Source: Elysia marginata (lineage: Eukaryota; Mollusca; Gastropoda; Plakobranchidae). From it: a stretch of DNA of 27,753 nucleotides. The notes beneath the pieces were generated by a model. It saw only the letters and a program-made list of their open reading frames with translations, had not been told where the DNA came from and did no database searches. Below are positions 21,001 through 27,753 of this stretch, one piece after another (the first letter of the stretch is position 1; every line of letters begins with the position of its first letter). The translations under genes and the position numbers were made by a program. The stretch spans positions 344,305-372,057 of the forward strand of contig BMAT01007711.1 in assembly GCA_019649035.1 (NCBI GenBank). The letters are read 5' to 3'.

Positions 21001-23168
21001 TTTTTTATCTACATTACTTCACTTAACCTAACTTGTTGGTCTCATTGTCCATAAGATCTTCAAAAGTATTTTACATTACCTTGAATTAGTAAAATTCTTG
21101 TTTGTCATTAGTTTGCTTCATTTCTTTTAAAATGAAACATATAGAAGACCAAAATGATTTGACAATAATCTCTTTTGGTACAACATGTTATGTATGGTTA
21201 AAAGGAAATAATTGACGATAAGACATTATCTCTCTTCCTTCCCTACTATTTTAGGAGTCAAATATAATTCTGAGAGTCTACTTTTTGTATAGCAACTTTT
21301 AGTTTTAGCAAAAGCATCTGTTGAGAGTCCTAAGTGTCATATACTGTTTTGCTGGAAAATGAATGGGCTTTCAAAGTTTCATGTAAAATGTTTTTTTTTA
21401 TTTTTATATCACATTACATGACACAATTTGACCTACTTTTGTTACTAAAAATAGACTTTTCACATCATAAAATCGGATTTATATAATGTAAAAAAATCAT
21501 TATGAACGAAAAAACTTTTCACATTGGTCCAAATCAAATTCTTTAACTTTAAAAAATCTTATTCTTGATTTTTATTAAAAAATGGGCTATAATGATTTTT
21601 ACCATAATAACTACATTCAAGATGGCAGCAGGCTGGTAACAAGGAAACAACATCTTTGAGTCTTATTAACTCAACACAAAATTAACCCAAAATGTTTCTG
21701 TTGATTTCTGAGGGAATATTTAGCTTTCATCATTCATAGGAAAGAGATTTCTGCTTTCGTTAATTTATTCCCTGATGACGTCATCAATCACTGGTGATCA
21801 AAATAGAAGAGGAAGGAAGAGAGTAAATACCTTAGGAATGCATCAAATGTGTTATTTATGTCACCTAAAATTTTTTAATTCAATGCTTACATTAATTCTG
21901 TCTTGACATCTAAAATATTCCGCATTCCTAATTCTCTTAGCCCATTGTGCATGAAGTCTTTCTGATAAAGAGAAAAACAAAATAAATCAGATCAATTGTT
22001 CATGGGACAGCATTTGGGTTCCTATTACACACTAATACAGATATTTTTGTCATAGCCTTCTGCATTTACGTAACAATAGACAAATGTAAAAATACTATAA
22101 ATTAGAGTAATTTTTCATGATTCAAAATGTTTTGTTTTGTACAAATCTGTCCATCTACTAAAGTACAACATGCTCACATAAATAGAATGCAGGGAAGATT
22201 GGTTTACTTAACTTTTTTGCTGGGGCAAAAAGTCAGAAAACGAGACAACTGCATTATAATTTACATTATTTTTGTGACTATCTTTAAAGATCAAAAGGCA
22301 AGCCACAAAGGCACCTTTCATAGATTTATTTGATCCTATACTGACAGTGACAATGAGCTTTGTAATGAGTTGTTCAATTGTTTATGCTCTTCTAGTTCTA
22401 GTGAGTAGTATCTAGTGTATGTCCAAATAGTTCATCAATGTAAAAAGTCCTTTATTAATTTCTTATCATTGATATTTATGCGTTACATTATAATTCTTAT
22501 TTGCAATCAGACTTTTTGAAACTAAAATTTAAAATTCTCCATTAAGATTGATCCCACGTTAGAACCATGAATACCATGCCTTGGTGGGTTTATTTTTTTT
22601 TACCTGACTCCTAGGCATGCAAGAACAACAAGCACCCATCAAGGGTCTGTTTGTGACGAAATGCTCTGGTTGGAAAGATGGTGTCATCTTGAAAGCTCCA
22701 ATGGTGTCTACATCAAACTGAAATATTTGGGATCCAAAAATGAAATATATTTATTGTGAGGGTATTTGTTTTGATCACTAAATAATATTTACAATTAAAA
22801 TTCCAGAGCCACCATGCTTGCTTATAAATAGTTTCATTGTAAGCTTTCTTTGAGGCATGCTTGAACATTGCTTGAATATTTTCAAGACCAATTTTTAAAA
22901 AATGTAGAAACAAAGCAAAGTAGGTAGTGTGACTTCGCATTTAGAAGTAAAAACAGTACTGTATGGAATTTACTCCTTACTCCTTTATTACTCATTTAAG
23001 TCAAATAATTGCTCTAATCCACTTTAGGGCTTTTTAAAACCTTTAAATTAAGACACACACCCTTGTTTCAGCATCAATATTTGTAGTACGTCTTCTGAAT
23101 AATCTACGTTGGGGTTGAGGCTGAGAGTGAGATGGGCCTCCTCCTAGGTTGCGCATTTTTCCTGACAT
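6044..23168 (-). CDS. GPAM: Mitochondrial glycerol-3-phosphate acyltransferase (GPAT1-type), 22 coding exons, complete
   Basis: Transfers an acyl group from acyl-CoA to sn-glycerol-3-phosphate, giving lysophosphatidate, the first step of triacylglycerol and phospholipid synthesis; family members sit in the mitochondrial outer membrane. Exons in transcript order: 23061-23168, 22604-22717, 21891-21961, 20334-20441, 20078-20121, 19086-19185, 18203-18299, 17438-17574, 16189-16285, 15735-15864, 15326-15408, 14447-14560, 13988-14171, 13396-13466, 12939-13090, 10613-10728, 10205-10353, 9070-9156, 8786-8902, 7915-8041, 7140-7208, 6044-6216. Every junction is GT-AG, phases agree throughout, and the product is 815 residues, close to the roughly 830 of vertebrate GPAT1. 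Motifs: HRSHLD at 225-230 (H-x4-D catalytic), GGFFIRR at 267-273, FIEGGRTRTGK at 307-317 (G3P binding), IVPVTFSYEKI at 343-353. The ATG at 23168 has A at -3 and an in-frame TGA 24 bases upstream (23190-23192). GPAT2 is the alternative; the intact motifs and ordinary length favour GPAT1. The sequence shows no frameshift or internal stop. Confidence 0.96.
7075..7140 (-). other. Possible alternative GPAT C-terminus by read-through into intron 21
   Basis: If the exon 21 donor is not used, the frame stays open for 21 more codons (CKYKDTLEKAIGERAMKVFDY) and stops at TGA 7075-7077. This would replace the last 57 residues. The added residues are mixed and polar rather than the Lys/Asn/Phe/Ile-rich translation expected of AT-rich intron sequence. 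An AATAAA lies at 7005-7010 on the minus strand, 65 bases past the stop, where a polyadenylation signal could serve such a short form. AATAAA is common by chance in DNA this AT-rich, and the standard join to exon 22 is clearly supported, so this is only a candidate isoform. Confidence 0.3.
7441..7700 (+). mobile_element. LINE 3'-end relic (non-LTR retrotransposon ORF2 C-terminus) in GPAT intron 20
   Basis: The plus-strand translation gives WNKIP from 7454 and then, after one frameshift near 7472, SESPKLEIFKGRLKTFLFQNF from 7474, with TAA at 7537-7539. The pattern (W-N-x-[IL]-P ... S-P-x-L-x-x-F-K-x-x-L-K-x-[FY]-L-F) is the typical end of the reverse-transcriptase ORF in many animal LINEs and LINE-related genes. 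The likely 3'UTR follows and contains a (TG)n tract at about 7632-7657. Only the last ~30 codons are kept, as expected of 5' truncation on insertion. It is antisense to GPAT, and the frameshift shows it is dead. Confidence 0.65.
7618..7672. repeat. (TG)n microsatellite
   Basis: A TG dinucleotide run with one GA break and a CCC break, located in the LINE relic's 3' region. It explains the short open frames on both strands here. Confidence 0.9.
8042..8785 (-). other. GPAT intron 19, no feature seen
   Basis: 744 bases of AT-rich intron without ORF, inverted repeat or known element. Confidence 0.6.
9157..10204 (-). other. GPAT intron 17, no feature seen
   Basis: About 1 kb of AT-rich intron with homopolymer A/T runs (for example about 9449-9461). 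No element recognised. Confidence 0.6.
12030..12170. mobile_element. Nested 141-bp palindromic element (MITE-like) inside the transposon
   Basis: The arms CAAACAATAAAATAATAA (from 12030) and the reverse complement of the sequence ending at 12170 (CAAACAATAGAACAATAA) match with two changes and stay similar for about 24 bases. Further in, CCTCAGAT pairs with ATCTGAGG, and GATGCAG with CTGCATC. CAT precedes the left arm and follows the right arm, a possible 3-bp target duplication. It is either an independent small MITE or an internal hairpin of the host element. Confidence 0.5.
12396..12415. repeat. Perfect 20-bp palindrome TAGGCCTATATATAGGCCTA
   Basis: Exactly self-complementary and located inside the intron-15 transposon. 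AGGCCTA recurs at about 12485 and elsewhere, so it is a repeated motif rather than a protein site specific to this gene. Confidence 0.8.
12793..12896. repeat. Tandem duplication, two units of about 55 bp
   Basis: The 48-base segment starting GCAAACATTAAAAGAGCATA at 12793 is repeated from 12848 with one base change. It lies about 45 bases on the intron side of the exon 15 donor. The near identity implies a recent duplication. Confidence 0.85.
13467..13987 (-). other. GPAT intron 13, no feature seen
   Basis: 521 bases. Apart from a short GGGGAGGGG stretch next to the exon 14 acceptor, which gives that acceptor a C-rich polypyrimidine tract on the minus strand, nothing stands out. Confidence 0.6.
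14561..15325 (-). other. GPAT intron 11, no feature seen
   Basis: 765 bases, AT-rich, no ORF or repeat recognised. Introns 9 (15865-16188) and 10 (15409-15734) are likewise plain. Confidence 0.6.
16505..16995 (+). repeat. Dispersed repeat, copy A, in GPAT intron 8
   Basis: Homologous to two blocks on the minus strand far upstream. 16567-16587 is identical over 21 bases to the reverse complement of 26148-26168, and 16790-16805 is identical over 16 bases to the reverse complement of 24794-24809. Looser matches run on both sides (for example GGTATGGTT and ACTGGTTGCAAGA). The order is kept, so this is one element, uninterrupted here. By eye the copies are diverged by perhaps a quarter of positions. 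Its left part reaches into the end of the open frame seen in the other copy. The family is not recognised. Confidence 0.7.
17575..18202 (-). other. GPAT intron 7, no feature seen
   Basis: 628 bases, AT-rich, with a 14-A run near 18020 and a T run near 18095; no element recognised. Confidence 0.6.
18300..19085 (-). other. GPAT intron 6, with AAT-rich simple sequence
   Basis: Contains degenerate (AAT)n/(AAC)n simple sequence at about 18715-18835; otherwise plain. Confidence 0.55.
19374..19500 (+). mobile_element. tRNA-derived SINE relic in GPAT intron 5
   Basis: A pol III box A-like stretch (TGTGGTCTAGAAGTAA, from 19381) is followed about 45 bases later by a box B-like GATTCAAGTCT (19426-19436; consensus GGTTCGANTCC). 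The spacing and the run into an unrelated body are typical of tRNA-headed SINEs. It is antisense to GPAT. A true tRNA gene is unlikely because the acceptor stem does not close. The 3' end is uncertain and may reach about 19560. Confidence 0.55.
19895..19975. repeat. Putative dispersed repeat with the GCGCCTAACCCA signature
   Basis: AAAGCG...ACGTAGCGCCTAACCCACTTGTGACTT...AAGCACTTTACATG resembles a motif (TAGCGCCT ... AAGCGCTTTACA) that I associate with abundant SINE/LINE tails in marine invertebrates. This is based on resemblance only. Confidence 0.3.
20442..21890 (-). other. GPAT intron 3, with a 14-bp CRE palindrome
   Basis: 1449 bases without ORF. It carries the perfect palindrome TGATGACGTCATCA at 21773-21786, which contains a full cAMP-response element (TGACGTCA). 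Whether it acts on GPAT is unknown. Confidence 0.55.
21962..22603 (-). other. GPAT intron 2, no feature seen
   Basis: 642 bases; short open frames here have no coding character. Confidence 0.55.
22718..23060 (-). other. GPAT intron 1 (between coding exons), no feature seen
   Basis: 343 bases with donor GTGTGT; a stop-poor frame on the minus strand is simply exon 2's neighbour read through. Confidence 0.6.
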
Positions 23169-23216
23169 ATTGTACTTCTTTTTTGTAACTCACATTAGAG
23201 TTCAGATACTTAAAAC
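23169..23216 (-). other. GPAM: GPAT 5'UTR part of the first coding exon
   Basis: An acceptor (ACTCTGCAG) lies just beyond 23216, so the first coding exon has a 48-base leader. It holds an in-frame TGA at 23190-23192. A matching donor (GTTGAAG|GTAGGC) is at 23640/23641, defining a likely non-coding first exon that ends at 23641. In the joined leader, an upstream ATG at 23667 would give a 13-codon uORF (MPKQQSMLKVLSI) ending in the second exon, and another ATG at 23672 a 9-codon uORF; both could lower translation. Confidence 0.5.
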
Positions 23217-23247
23217 CTGCAGAGTAATAAATGTTAAAAAAAGATTA

Positions 23248-23592
23248 GGCAACTAGATCTAGAATCTAAATCTAGCCTAATGGTATGCAAGTCATACAAA
23301 CCAAGATTTCCAGAGTGCAGTTCCAATATTTTTTACCTAACTTTATTGCTCTAAATTACTGTTCATTTCGTAAGCAACGTTAATTAATTTTTAAAAAATG
23401 CATCTCACTTAATTTATTTCTAAAAATCAGATAGGATCTAGGGCTAGATTAGATCTAGAATTAGAATTAGTTACCATGGAGGGTTAGCTTAGCTTAGGTG
23501 GCATCTATAGATCTAGCCGGTATTTAGAATCTCTAGGTCTATAAATCTATAGATCTAGCTGTATCTAATCTAGTCTCTAGATCTAGATTATT
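23248..23592. repeat. AGATCTAGA-rich palindromic simple sequence in the 5'UTR intron
   Basis: Many copies of GATCTAG, TCTAGATCTAGA and variants, mixed with TATAGATC. Smaller clusters of the same motif occur at about 24100-24215 and 25427-25462. It looks like degenerate satellite-type sequence. Confidence 0.7.
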
Positions 23593-23641
23593 TGTCTCAT
23601 ACTTATTATTACAAATCAAAGAAATTTAAATTTGGCCTACC

Positions 23642-24242
23642 TTCAACATGGACTGTTGTTTAGGCATCGCATTTAATGATAATCCCAGTTTCGATTTAGG
23701 CTAAGGGAAATCTAGGATCTAAAGATTTGGACAGAGGTCATTCGCAACAAAATTTTCGACTGCTGCAACGCCAACAAAACATCGGCATGAGAACTTATAG
23801 GCTTTTATAGGTTACAATGTACTTCCGAATGCAAATCCAATACAAAAAGTGTACAGCCGTAGGCCATTTTAGTTAAAGTACAAAGTAATGCAGAATATTT
23901 GGTCTATGTAAACATTCAAAACTTGAACGCATGAGATCGGATCCGAAATGTAAACAATTTACCATAACAATAATCAGCTGTAGGCCAAGGCCAGCAACAC
24001 TGTTATGCTGATCCAAACTGAGCAGCATTGTTACGAAACAGGCCAGCCAATGTCAGTGTACAAAGTAATGATATATAGCCAACTGCAAAGTAGATAAATT
24101 ATAGATCTATCTAATCCGAATCTAGGCAGATTCGACGCCCTATAACACTTTCCAACCTGTCCCTCCGTGAATGTCTAGAATCCTGATCTAGATCAGACCT
24201 ACATTTAGATCTTTCCAGACTGTCATCCAACTTATCATTATA
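23642..24242. promoter_or_regulatory. Probable GPAT promoter region, possibly bidirectional
   Basis: Lies between the likely non-coding first exon of GPAT and a plus-strand candidate first exon. Contains an ETS-like ACTTCCG (about 23821-23827), CCAAT on the plus strand at about 23837 and 24045, and a CAGCTG E-box at about 23975. There is no clear TATA box for either direction. The transcription start is not determinable by eye. Confidence 0.35.
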
Positions 24243-24282
24243 ATGGGTGTGATAGGGAAAGCCGCTGTATGTTTTGTTCAAG
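24243..24282 (+). CDS. Candidate first coding exon of a head-to-head gene (partial)
   Basis: ATG at 24243, in a good context (A at -3, G at +4), opens MGVIGKAAVCFVQ and ends at 24282 with a strong donor, CAAG|GTAATG, phase 1. No second exon could be found in the remaining 3.4 kb, so the gene, if real, continues outside the window. The pattern K-A-x-V-C-[FV]-x-x-G is faintly like the start of Cu/Zn superoxide dismutases, but 13 residues are too few to claim this. Confidence 0.25.
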
Positions 24283-24569
24283 GTAATGTGTTAGTTCAAT
24301 TAAAAGAAGATTTAAAGTCTAGTATCTAGAGGAGTTTTTTGCCTTATTTCACTGTTTCCACAGGAACGCTTCTACATAAGAAAGTGCCTTGTATTTATAA
24401 TGGCTTGATTGGCCCTCCATTTAATGTTATTTAAGTACACTGCATCTGGAATCAAATAAAGTTACAGCTGACATGCATGTCTCGCGATCAGTGTAAATGA
24501 GTTGGATGTTTAGTTTTGATTTGAAAAAAAGTAAACCTTGAAAGTGATTGCTCGTTAATCATCAGCACA

Positions 24570-24893
24570 TGTTTTTCAAAAACTTAATTGGCTTATAATT
24601 CATTGTCTTGCAACCAGTCCAAGGCAAATGAGTCTTTAAAAGTCGAAATTAGAACTATATCTAGAACGTAGTCAGATATTGTTATGGCAGAAAAGTTTTT
24701 TTTTTAATTTCCCTACTTTCAAATAGCCTACAAAAAACAATTCTAAAAGCTCTACCATGCTTCTGTAGTAGACAAGTTACTGTTTGAAGTGGACAGGGTT
24801 AGGACTTGTACAATTTCAGAAAGGGGAGAAAATTGCATTTAAAGTTTTAACAATTATGCAGCCTTTTAGAGGCGTTAGGAACCATACCGATTA
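24570..24893 (-). repeat. Dispersed repeat, copy B, distal half
   Basis: On the minus strand this aligns with 16715-16995 of copy A: shared GGTATGGTT, AAACTTTAAATGC, ACAAGTCCTAACCCTG and ACTGGTTGCAAGA, in the same order. It is the continuation of the block at 26010-26170, from which it is split by an insertion. Confidence 0.7.
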
Positions 24894-26009
24894 GGTCTTT
24901 TCAAAGTGCCTGTATTACAAGACTTTTGTTATAAATGTGATGTAGTGGCTGCTTCCCCACGTCCTAGTAGTAAACACTACACAGCCATCGACTTAACTTT
25001 GGTTTCTGTCGACTTTTCTTCATCAGATCTACTTAAAAAATTATTGGCTTAATTTTAATTAGGGCCCTACCTAAATATATCAAACAAAATCCTCAACTCC
25101 CCGACTGAATGAGAGTCAGGCGCATCATTTCTTTGTTTATTATGTCTCCATAAATTTATAACAGACCTTGACCTACGGTATGTTTTGATTTCAAGTTCTA
25201 AAATAAAAAAAAGTGTTTTCAAAATCTACTTAACCTTATGTATATACATGAGTGTTAAAATCTTTTTCATTAGATAGATTAGATAAATCTTTATGCGTCC
25301 CAGTGTGAAATTTGTCTTGGACAGCGTTTCATTACATATATAAGTTTATGACAAACATTTCATTTTTCCACACATGTACATACTTAAAAATAAAGTTTAA
25401 CATTTGTACATTACAACCCGTCTGAATTCTAGATCTATCTATCTAGACCAGATCTAGATCTATGTACACAGTTATCATTATATCAACTCTGGAGTGACCT
25501 ATTTACTACTGGGCTTTCCTCTCAAACCGAACGTACTGCTTCTAGGCTTTCCCGACAGTGCTAAAAATAGTTTAAGCTGATAACTTGCCCAAGACATACA
25601 GTTGAACCAAGAGAATTTCTATATGAGGGAAATACTTAACCACAGCCTCTGGGGATGGAAGAAACATGAATCTGAAGCCACAAACTTAAAAATATAAAAT
25701 ATCTATACATTGTCATTTGAGGCAAATTCTATATGAAATTATTAAACTGGCTGCTGGCAAAATCGGCTGGTGCAGTGTCTAGGTCTACATTTTATAGTAT
25801 GCAATTACAAGTTTTTCTACGCTTATTAGGCTCAGCTTAACATATGCCCACATTTTAAGTACCTTCATAGGTTCATAGAGCATCTAGACTGAAAACGAAG
25901 AAAATAATCAAGGAAAGAGGGTGGCGTGCTCTCTCTTCTATATTGTTTACATGCGGATCAGCGAAGCAAGACCCCATGTCACGTGCGAGCTATTTTTAGA
26001 GAAAATACC
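24894..26009. mobile_element. 1.1-kb insertion with short inverted ends, TA-flanked, inside copy B
   Basis: Copy A runs straight across this point, so the sequence between the two halves of copy B is an insertion. Its ends are inverted: GGTCTTTTC at 24894 and GAAAATACC ending at 26009 (8 of 9 matching), with TA on both sides (24892-24893 and 26010-26011). No transposase frame is visible. It includes a stretch at about 25262-25400 (GATAAATCTTTATGCGTCCC...TTGTCTTGGACAGC) that looks like part of a common invertebrate dispersed repeat, and an AGATCTAGA cluster at 25427-25462. A Tc1/mariner-type MITE would fit the TA, but the terminal repeat is very short. Confidence 0.45.
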
Positions 26010-26170
26010 TAATTAAATTTTAACACATAAAACATGAAATTCAACATGAATCAGATGTGAAAACTGTTAAGAAATGGTTTTACTATTGAAAACATCAATA
26101 TCTGAATTTAAAAAATTTGACTTCTGACCACCCACTTGTAATCTGTGAAAGCCTATATCTCAAAACTAGG
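26010..26170 (-). repeat. Dispersed repeat, copy B, proximal half
   Basis: The minus strand matches 16540-16715 of copy A, including 21 identical bases (26148-26168), then AAACCATTTCT, TTTTCACA and TTCATGTTGAA. Confidence 0.75.
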
Positions 26171-26478
26171 CTTTTCTTTGGGAAGAATGCAAGCCAATTA
26201 TAGTTATTATGAAAGTGAAGAATGTATTTCGCATGGATTTTTGTTGCGTAAATTTAGCCATGTTCTCTTCATGAATTACTCTCCCATTGTCATCAAAAGC
26301 TGATTGCCCATTGACTGTACATACATAAAATGAATTTCCTGCACCTGACAAGGCTATTGATCTATGGGCGGCCTTTGAAGCTGTACAAGCCAATGCCGTT
26401 GCATGGGCTATTTCCACTGGACATGCGTCAGTTAAAAAGGCTTTAGATTTCAAATCTGACAGAATTTCCTCGACCTAA
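26166..26478 (-). pseudogene. Open frame of unknown family next to the dispersed repeat
   Basis: From a splice-acceptor-like TTTTAG the minus strand reads VEEILSDLKSKAFLTDACPV..., through IALSGAGNSFYVCTVNGQSA and GRVIHEENMAKF, to a stop at 26166. About the first 75-80 residues have a balanced composition typical of a real protein; the last ~20 are hydrophobic and probably non-coding. There is no ATG, so it is an internal exon or a fragment. The end of the coding part (RVIHEENMAKF) is still faintly aligned with the start of copy A, so the frame probably belongs to the repeat family, or the repeat is a duplicated piece of a gene. I do not recognise the family. Confidence 0.45.
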
Positions 26479-26624
26479 AATGAGCAAAGTCTTTGCGTGC
26501 AGTCCCTGTTTTGACCACTTTTAGTCCTGTTTTCTTTTTGTCTCTACATTGTGTTGAATTTTTTGTTGTTTCTTCACCTAAAATGAACAAGAAGAATGTA
26601 GTTATACCTGCATTTAATCTGTCT

Positions 26625-27065
26625 GCCCCTCTTTCTCCTTATTACTGTTACTTTCTTTCTGTCTCTTCGTCTCTGTATTTTCTCTCTCTGTGTCCCTCTG
26701 TCTCTTTCTGTATCTCCCAGTCTCTGTCTGGCTGTCGGTCCATCTCTCATGGTGTCTCTGTTCTCTTTTCTGTCTCTTCGCCTGTGTCCATCATTCTACT
26801 AATCTATCACTGTTTTTAATCATCTGATTGTCTAGACCTTGAATTTTACTACATATTTTTTAAATCTTTCTTGTCGTGCATTAATTTGTGCTGTAGTGTA
26901 CAAGTATCTCCTTGTCTGCTTCTTCGTCTCTGGCTTTGCTTCTCTCTCTCATCTTATCTGTACTTCCATCTCGCTCTCTCTCTCCTCTCTCTCTCTCCTC
27001 TCTCTCACTCTCTTTTTTCTCTCTGTCTGTCTGCACCTCATCTCTGTCCTTCTGTGCTGTATGGA
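26625..27065. repeat. CT-rich (TCTCTG/TCTCTC)n microsatellite zone
   Basis: Pyrimidine-rich plus strand with (TCTG)n and (TC)n cores, densest at about 26940-27040. Overlapping open frames on both strands here are made by the repeat. The flanks 26479-26624 and 27066-27367 contain nothing recognised. Confidence 0.8.
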
Positions 27066-27367
27066 GCAAAAACCAAGTTAAAGCAAAGAGCTCCTGTTGG
27101 TTTTTGTTTGATGGTATAAAATTGTCAAGAAAATTGTCTCATAAATTGCTAGGCTTTATTGACAAGTGTAAGGGCAGGAGGGAGGCCACATTTGATTTGC
27201 AGCATTGCTAACAATTTTTCCACTTCATTGCTTGCATCAATCCATGGTGATGTCTGTGGCTGCCTTTACAGAGCTTTTATAAACCTTTCAATTATTTAGG
27301 CCTATATGTCTAAATCAGTATGTGTCAAAGTTTTGCAACTGCACACATAATGTTGCCATACTACATA

Positions 27368-27753
27368 CAGTGGAATCCGCGAGAAGTCAACTTGCTTGAA
27401 GTCAACTCTCGGTTAAAGTCAACACCTCGCAACGGTCCCGTTTTTTTCATTCTTTATTTAAGTAACTTTATTTCGCATTAAGTCAACAGCTTCGGACCTA
27501 TTTCCGCTTAAAGTCAACACCTCATGATCAAATGGAAAGATATAGAGAGACCCCAGATGTGTCTTGGGAGAGACAAAGAGATATAGCGAAGGTGGGTGGG
27601 TAGGCACTCATTGTCTCCAATCATGATTAAAGACACAGCGTGCAGCGCTTGCTTGCCTGCCTTGGCCCACTTGTCTGGCGAGGGCTAGTGGGGGAGAGGG
27701 GAAGGGGGGGAAGCTAGTGCGGCCGGACAGAAGACAGTGACACCTGCTGATTG
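27368..27753. mobile_element. Left end of a pogo/Tigger-like (Tc1/mariner) transposon, truncated by the window edge
   Basis: Begins with CAGTGGAATCCGCGAGAAGTC right after a TA dinucleotide (27366-27367). This resembles the family's CAGTNGAACCCCGC start. It is followed by five spaced copies of AAGTCAAC within about 150 bases (GAAGTCAACTC, TTAAAGTCAACACCTC, and so on), as in Tigger-type termini. The sequence then becomes GC-rich towards the window end. The transposase and right end would lie outside. Confidence 0.6.

Larger units (their letters stand above)
18203..23168 (-). other. GPAM: GPAT exons 1-7: N-terminal region (residues 1-214)
   Basis: Starts MSGKMRNLGGGPSHSQPQPQ, then a basic stretch RRLFRRR, typical of an N-terminus that is cytosolic or bound to mitochondria without a cleaved presequence. 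Exon 2 carries a cysteine cluster, GACCSCMPRSQ (residues 64-74), a place where GPAT1 proteins are also cysteine-rich. Exons 3-7 are short (44-108 bp) and mostly end out of phase, which makes the reconstruction demanding: exon 3 ends phase 2, exon 4 phase 2, exon 5 phase 1, exon 6 phase 2, exon 7 phase 0. Exon 7 (ITAWFLTKYL, then VQVCRGQMMMVKEASK) leads directly into the catalytic block. The region before the H-x4-D motif is 224 residues, about the same as in vertebrate GPAT1. Confidence 0.9.

Noticed and set aside
21590-21840. Possible dispersed repeat near AAGATGGCAGCAGGCTGG
   Set aside because: Texture resembles invertebrate repeats, but I found no second copy, ends or target duplication in the window.
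26493-27211. Several overlapping ORFs of 80-108 codons on both strands
   Set aside because: All are produced by the TCTCTG/TCTC repeats (Ser/Leu/Cys-rich one way, Glu/Arg-rich the other).
1-27753. CRISPR array, bacterial operon, rRNA or retroviral provirus
   Set aside because: No regularly spaced identical repeats, no LTR pair, no gag/pol-like frame, and the gene structure is clearly animal nuclear DNA.

Overview
Eukaryotic, AT-rich, intron-rich DNA, most likely from a mollusc and probably a heterobranch-type gastropod. This placement rests on the style of the GPAT protein, on stretches rich in the palindrome AGATCTAGA, on AGGCCTA palindromes, and on tRNA-SINE, LINE and TIR-transposon relics; no sequence comparison could be run. 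No bacterial operons, rRNA or CRISPR are visible. The window is dominated by one complete minus-strand gene: mitochondrial glycerol-3-phosphate acyltransferase (GPAT1/GPAM type). I rebuilt it by hand as 22 coding exons from 23168 down to 6044. All exons are joined by GT-AG introns with consistent phases, and together they give an intact protein of 815 residues. All four glycerolipid acyltransferase motifs are present. A non-coding 5' exon probably ends at 23641, and a long AT-rich 3'UTR may run down to about 1870. Layout from left to right: 1-1400 holds an (ATG)n satellite, a more GC-rich piece of unknown nature and a kilobase-scale pyrimidine tract. 1400-6043 is gene-free by ORF content and is best read as the GPAT 3'UTR plus flank; it contains a striking near-perfect hairpin at 5562-5636. 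6044-23168 is the GPAT coding region. Its introns carry a LINE 3' end (7441-7700), a 1.55-kb TIR element with a 6-bp target duplication (11126-12678), a copy of an unnamed dispersed repeat (about 16505-16995) and a tRNA-derived SINE (about 19374-19500). 23169-24242 is the 5'UTR and promoter zone, with AGATCTAGA-rich sequence in the first intron. Upstream, 24243-24282 on the plus strand looks like the first coding exon of a head-to-head gene (weak). 24570-26478 carries on the minus strand a second, longer copy of the dispersed repeat, including a ~100-codon open frame of unknown function; it is split by a ~1.1-kb insertion with short inverted ends. 26625-27065 is a CT microsatellite zone, and 27368 to the window end is the left end of a pogo/Tigger-like transposon. 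Functionally the window is about one metabolic gene, the committed step of glycerolipid synthesis on the mitochondrial outer membrane. The features of most interest outside it are the 3'UTR hairpin, a possible alternative C-terminus by intron read-through, and the nested repeat history recovered by comparing the copies at 16.5 kb and 24.6-26.5 kb.
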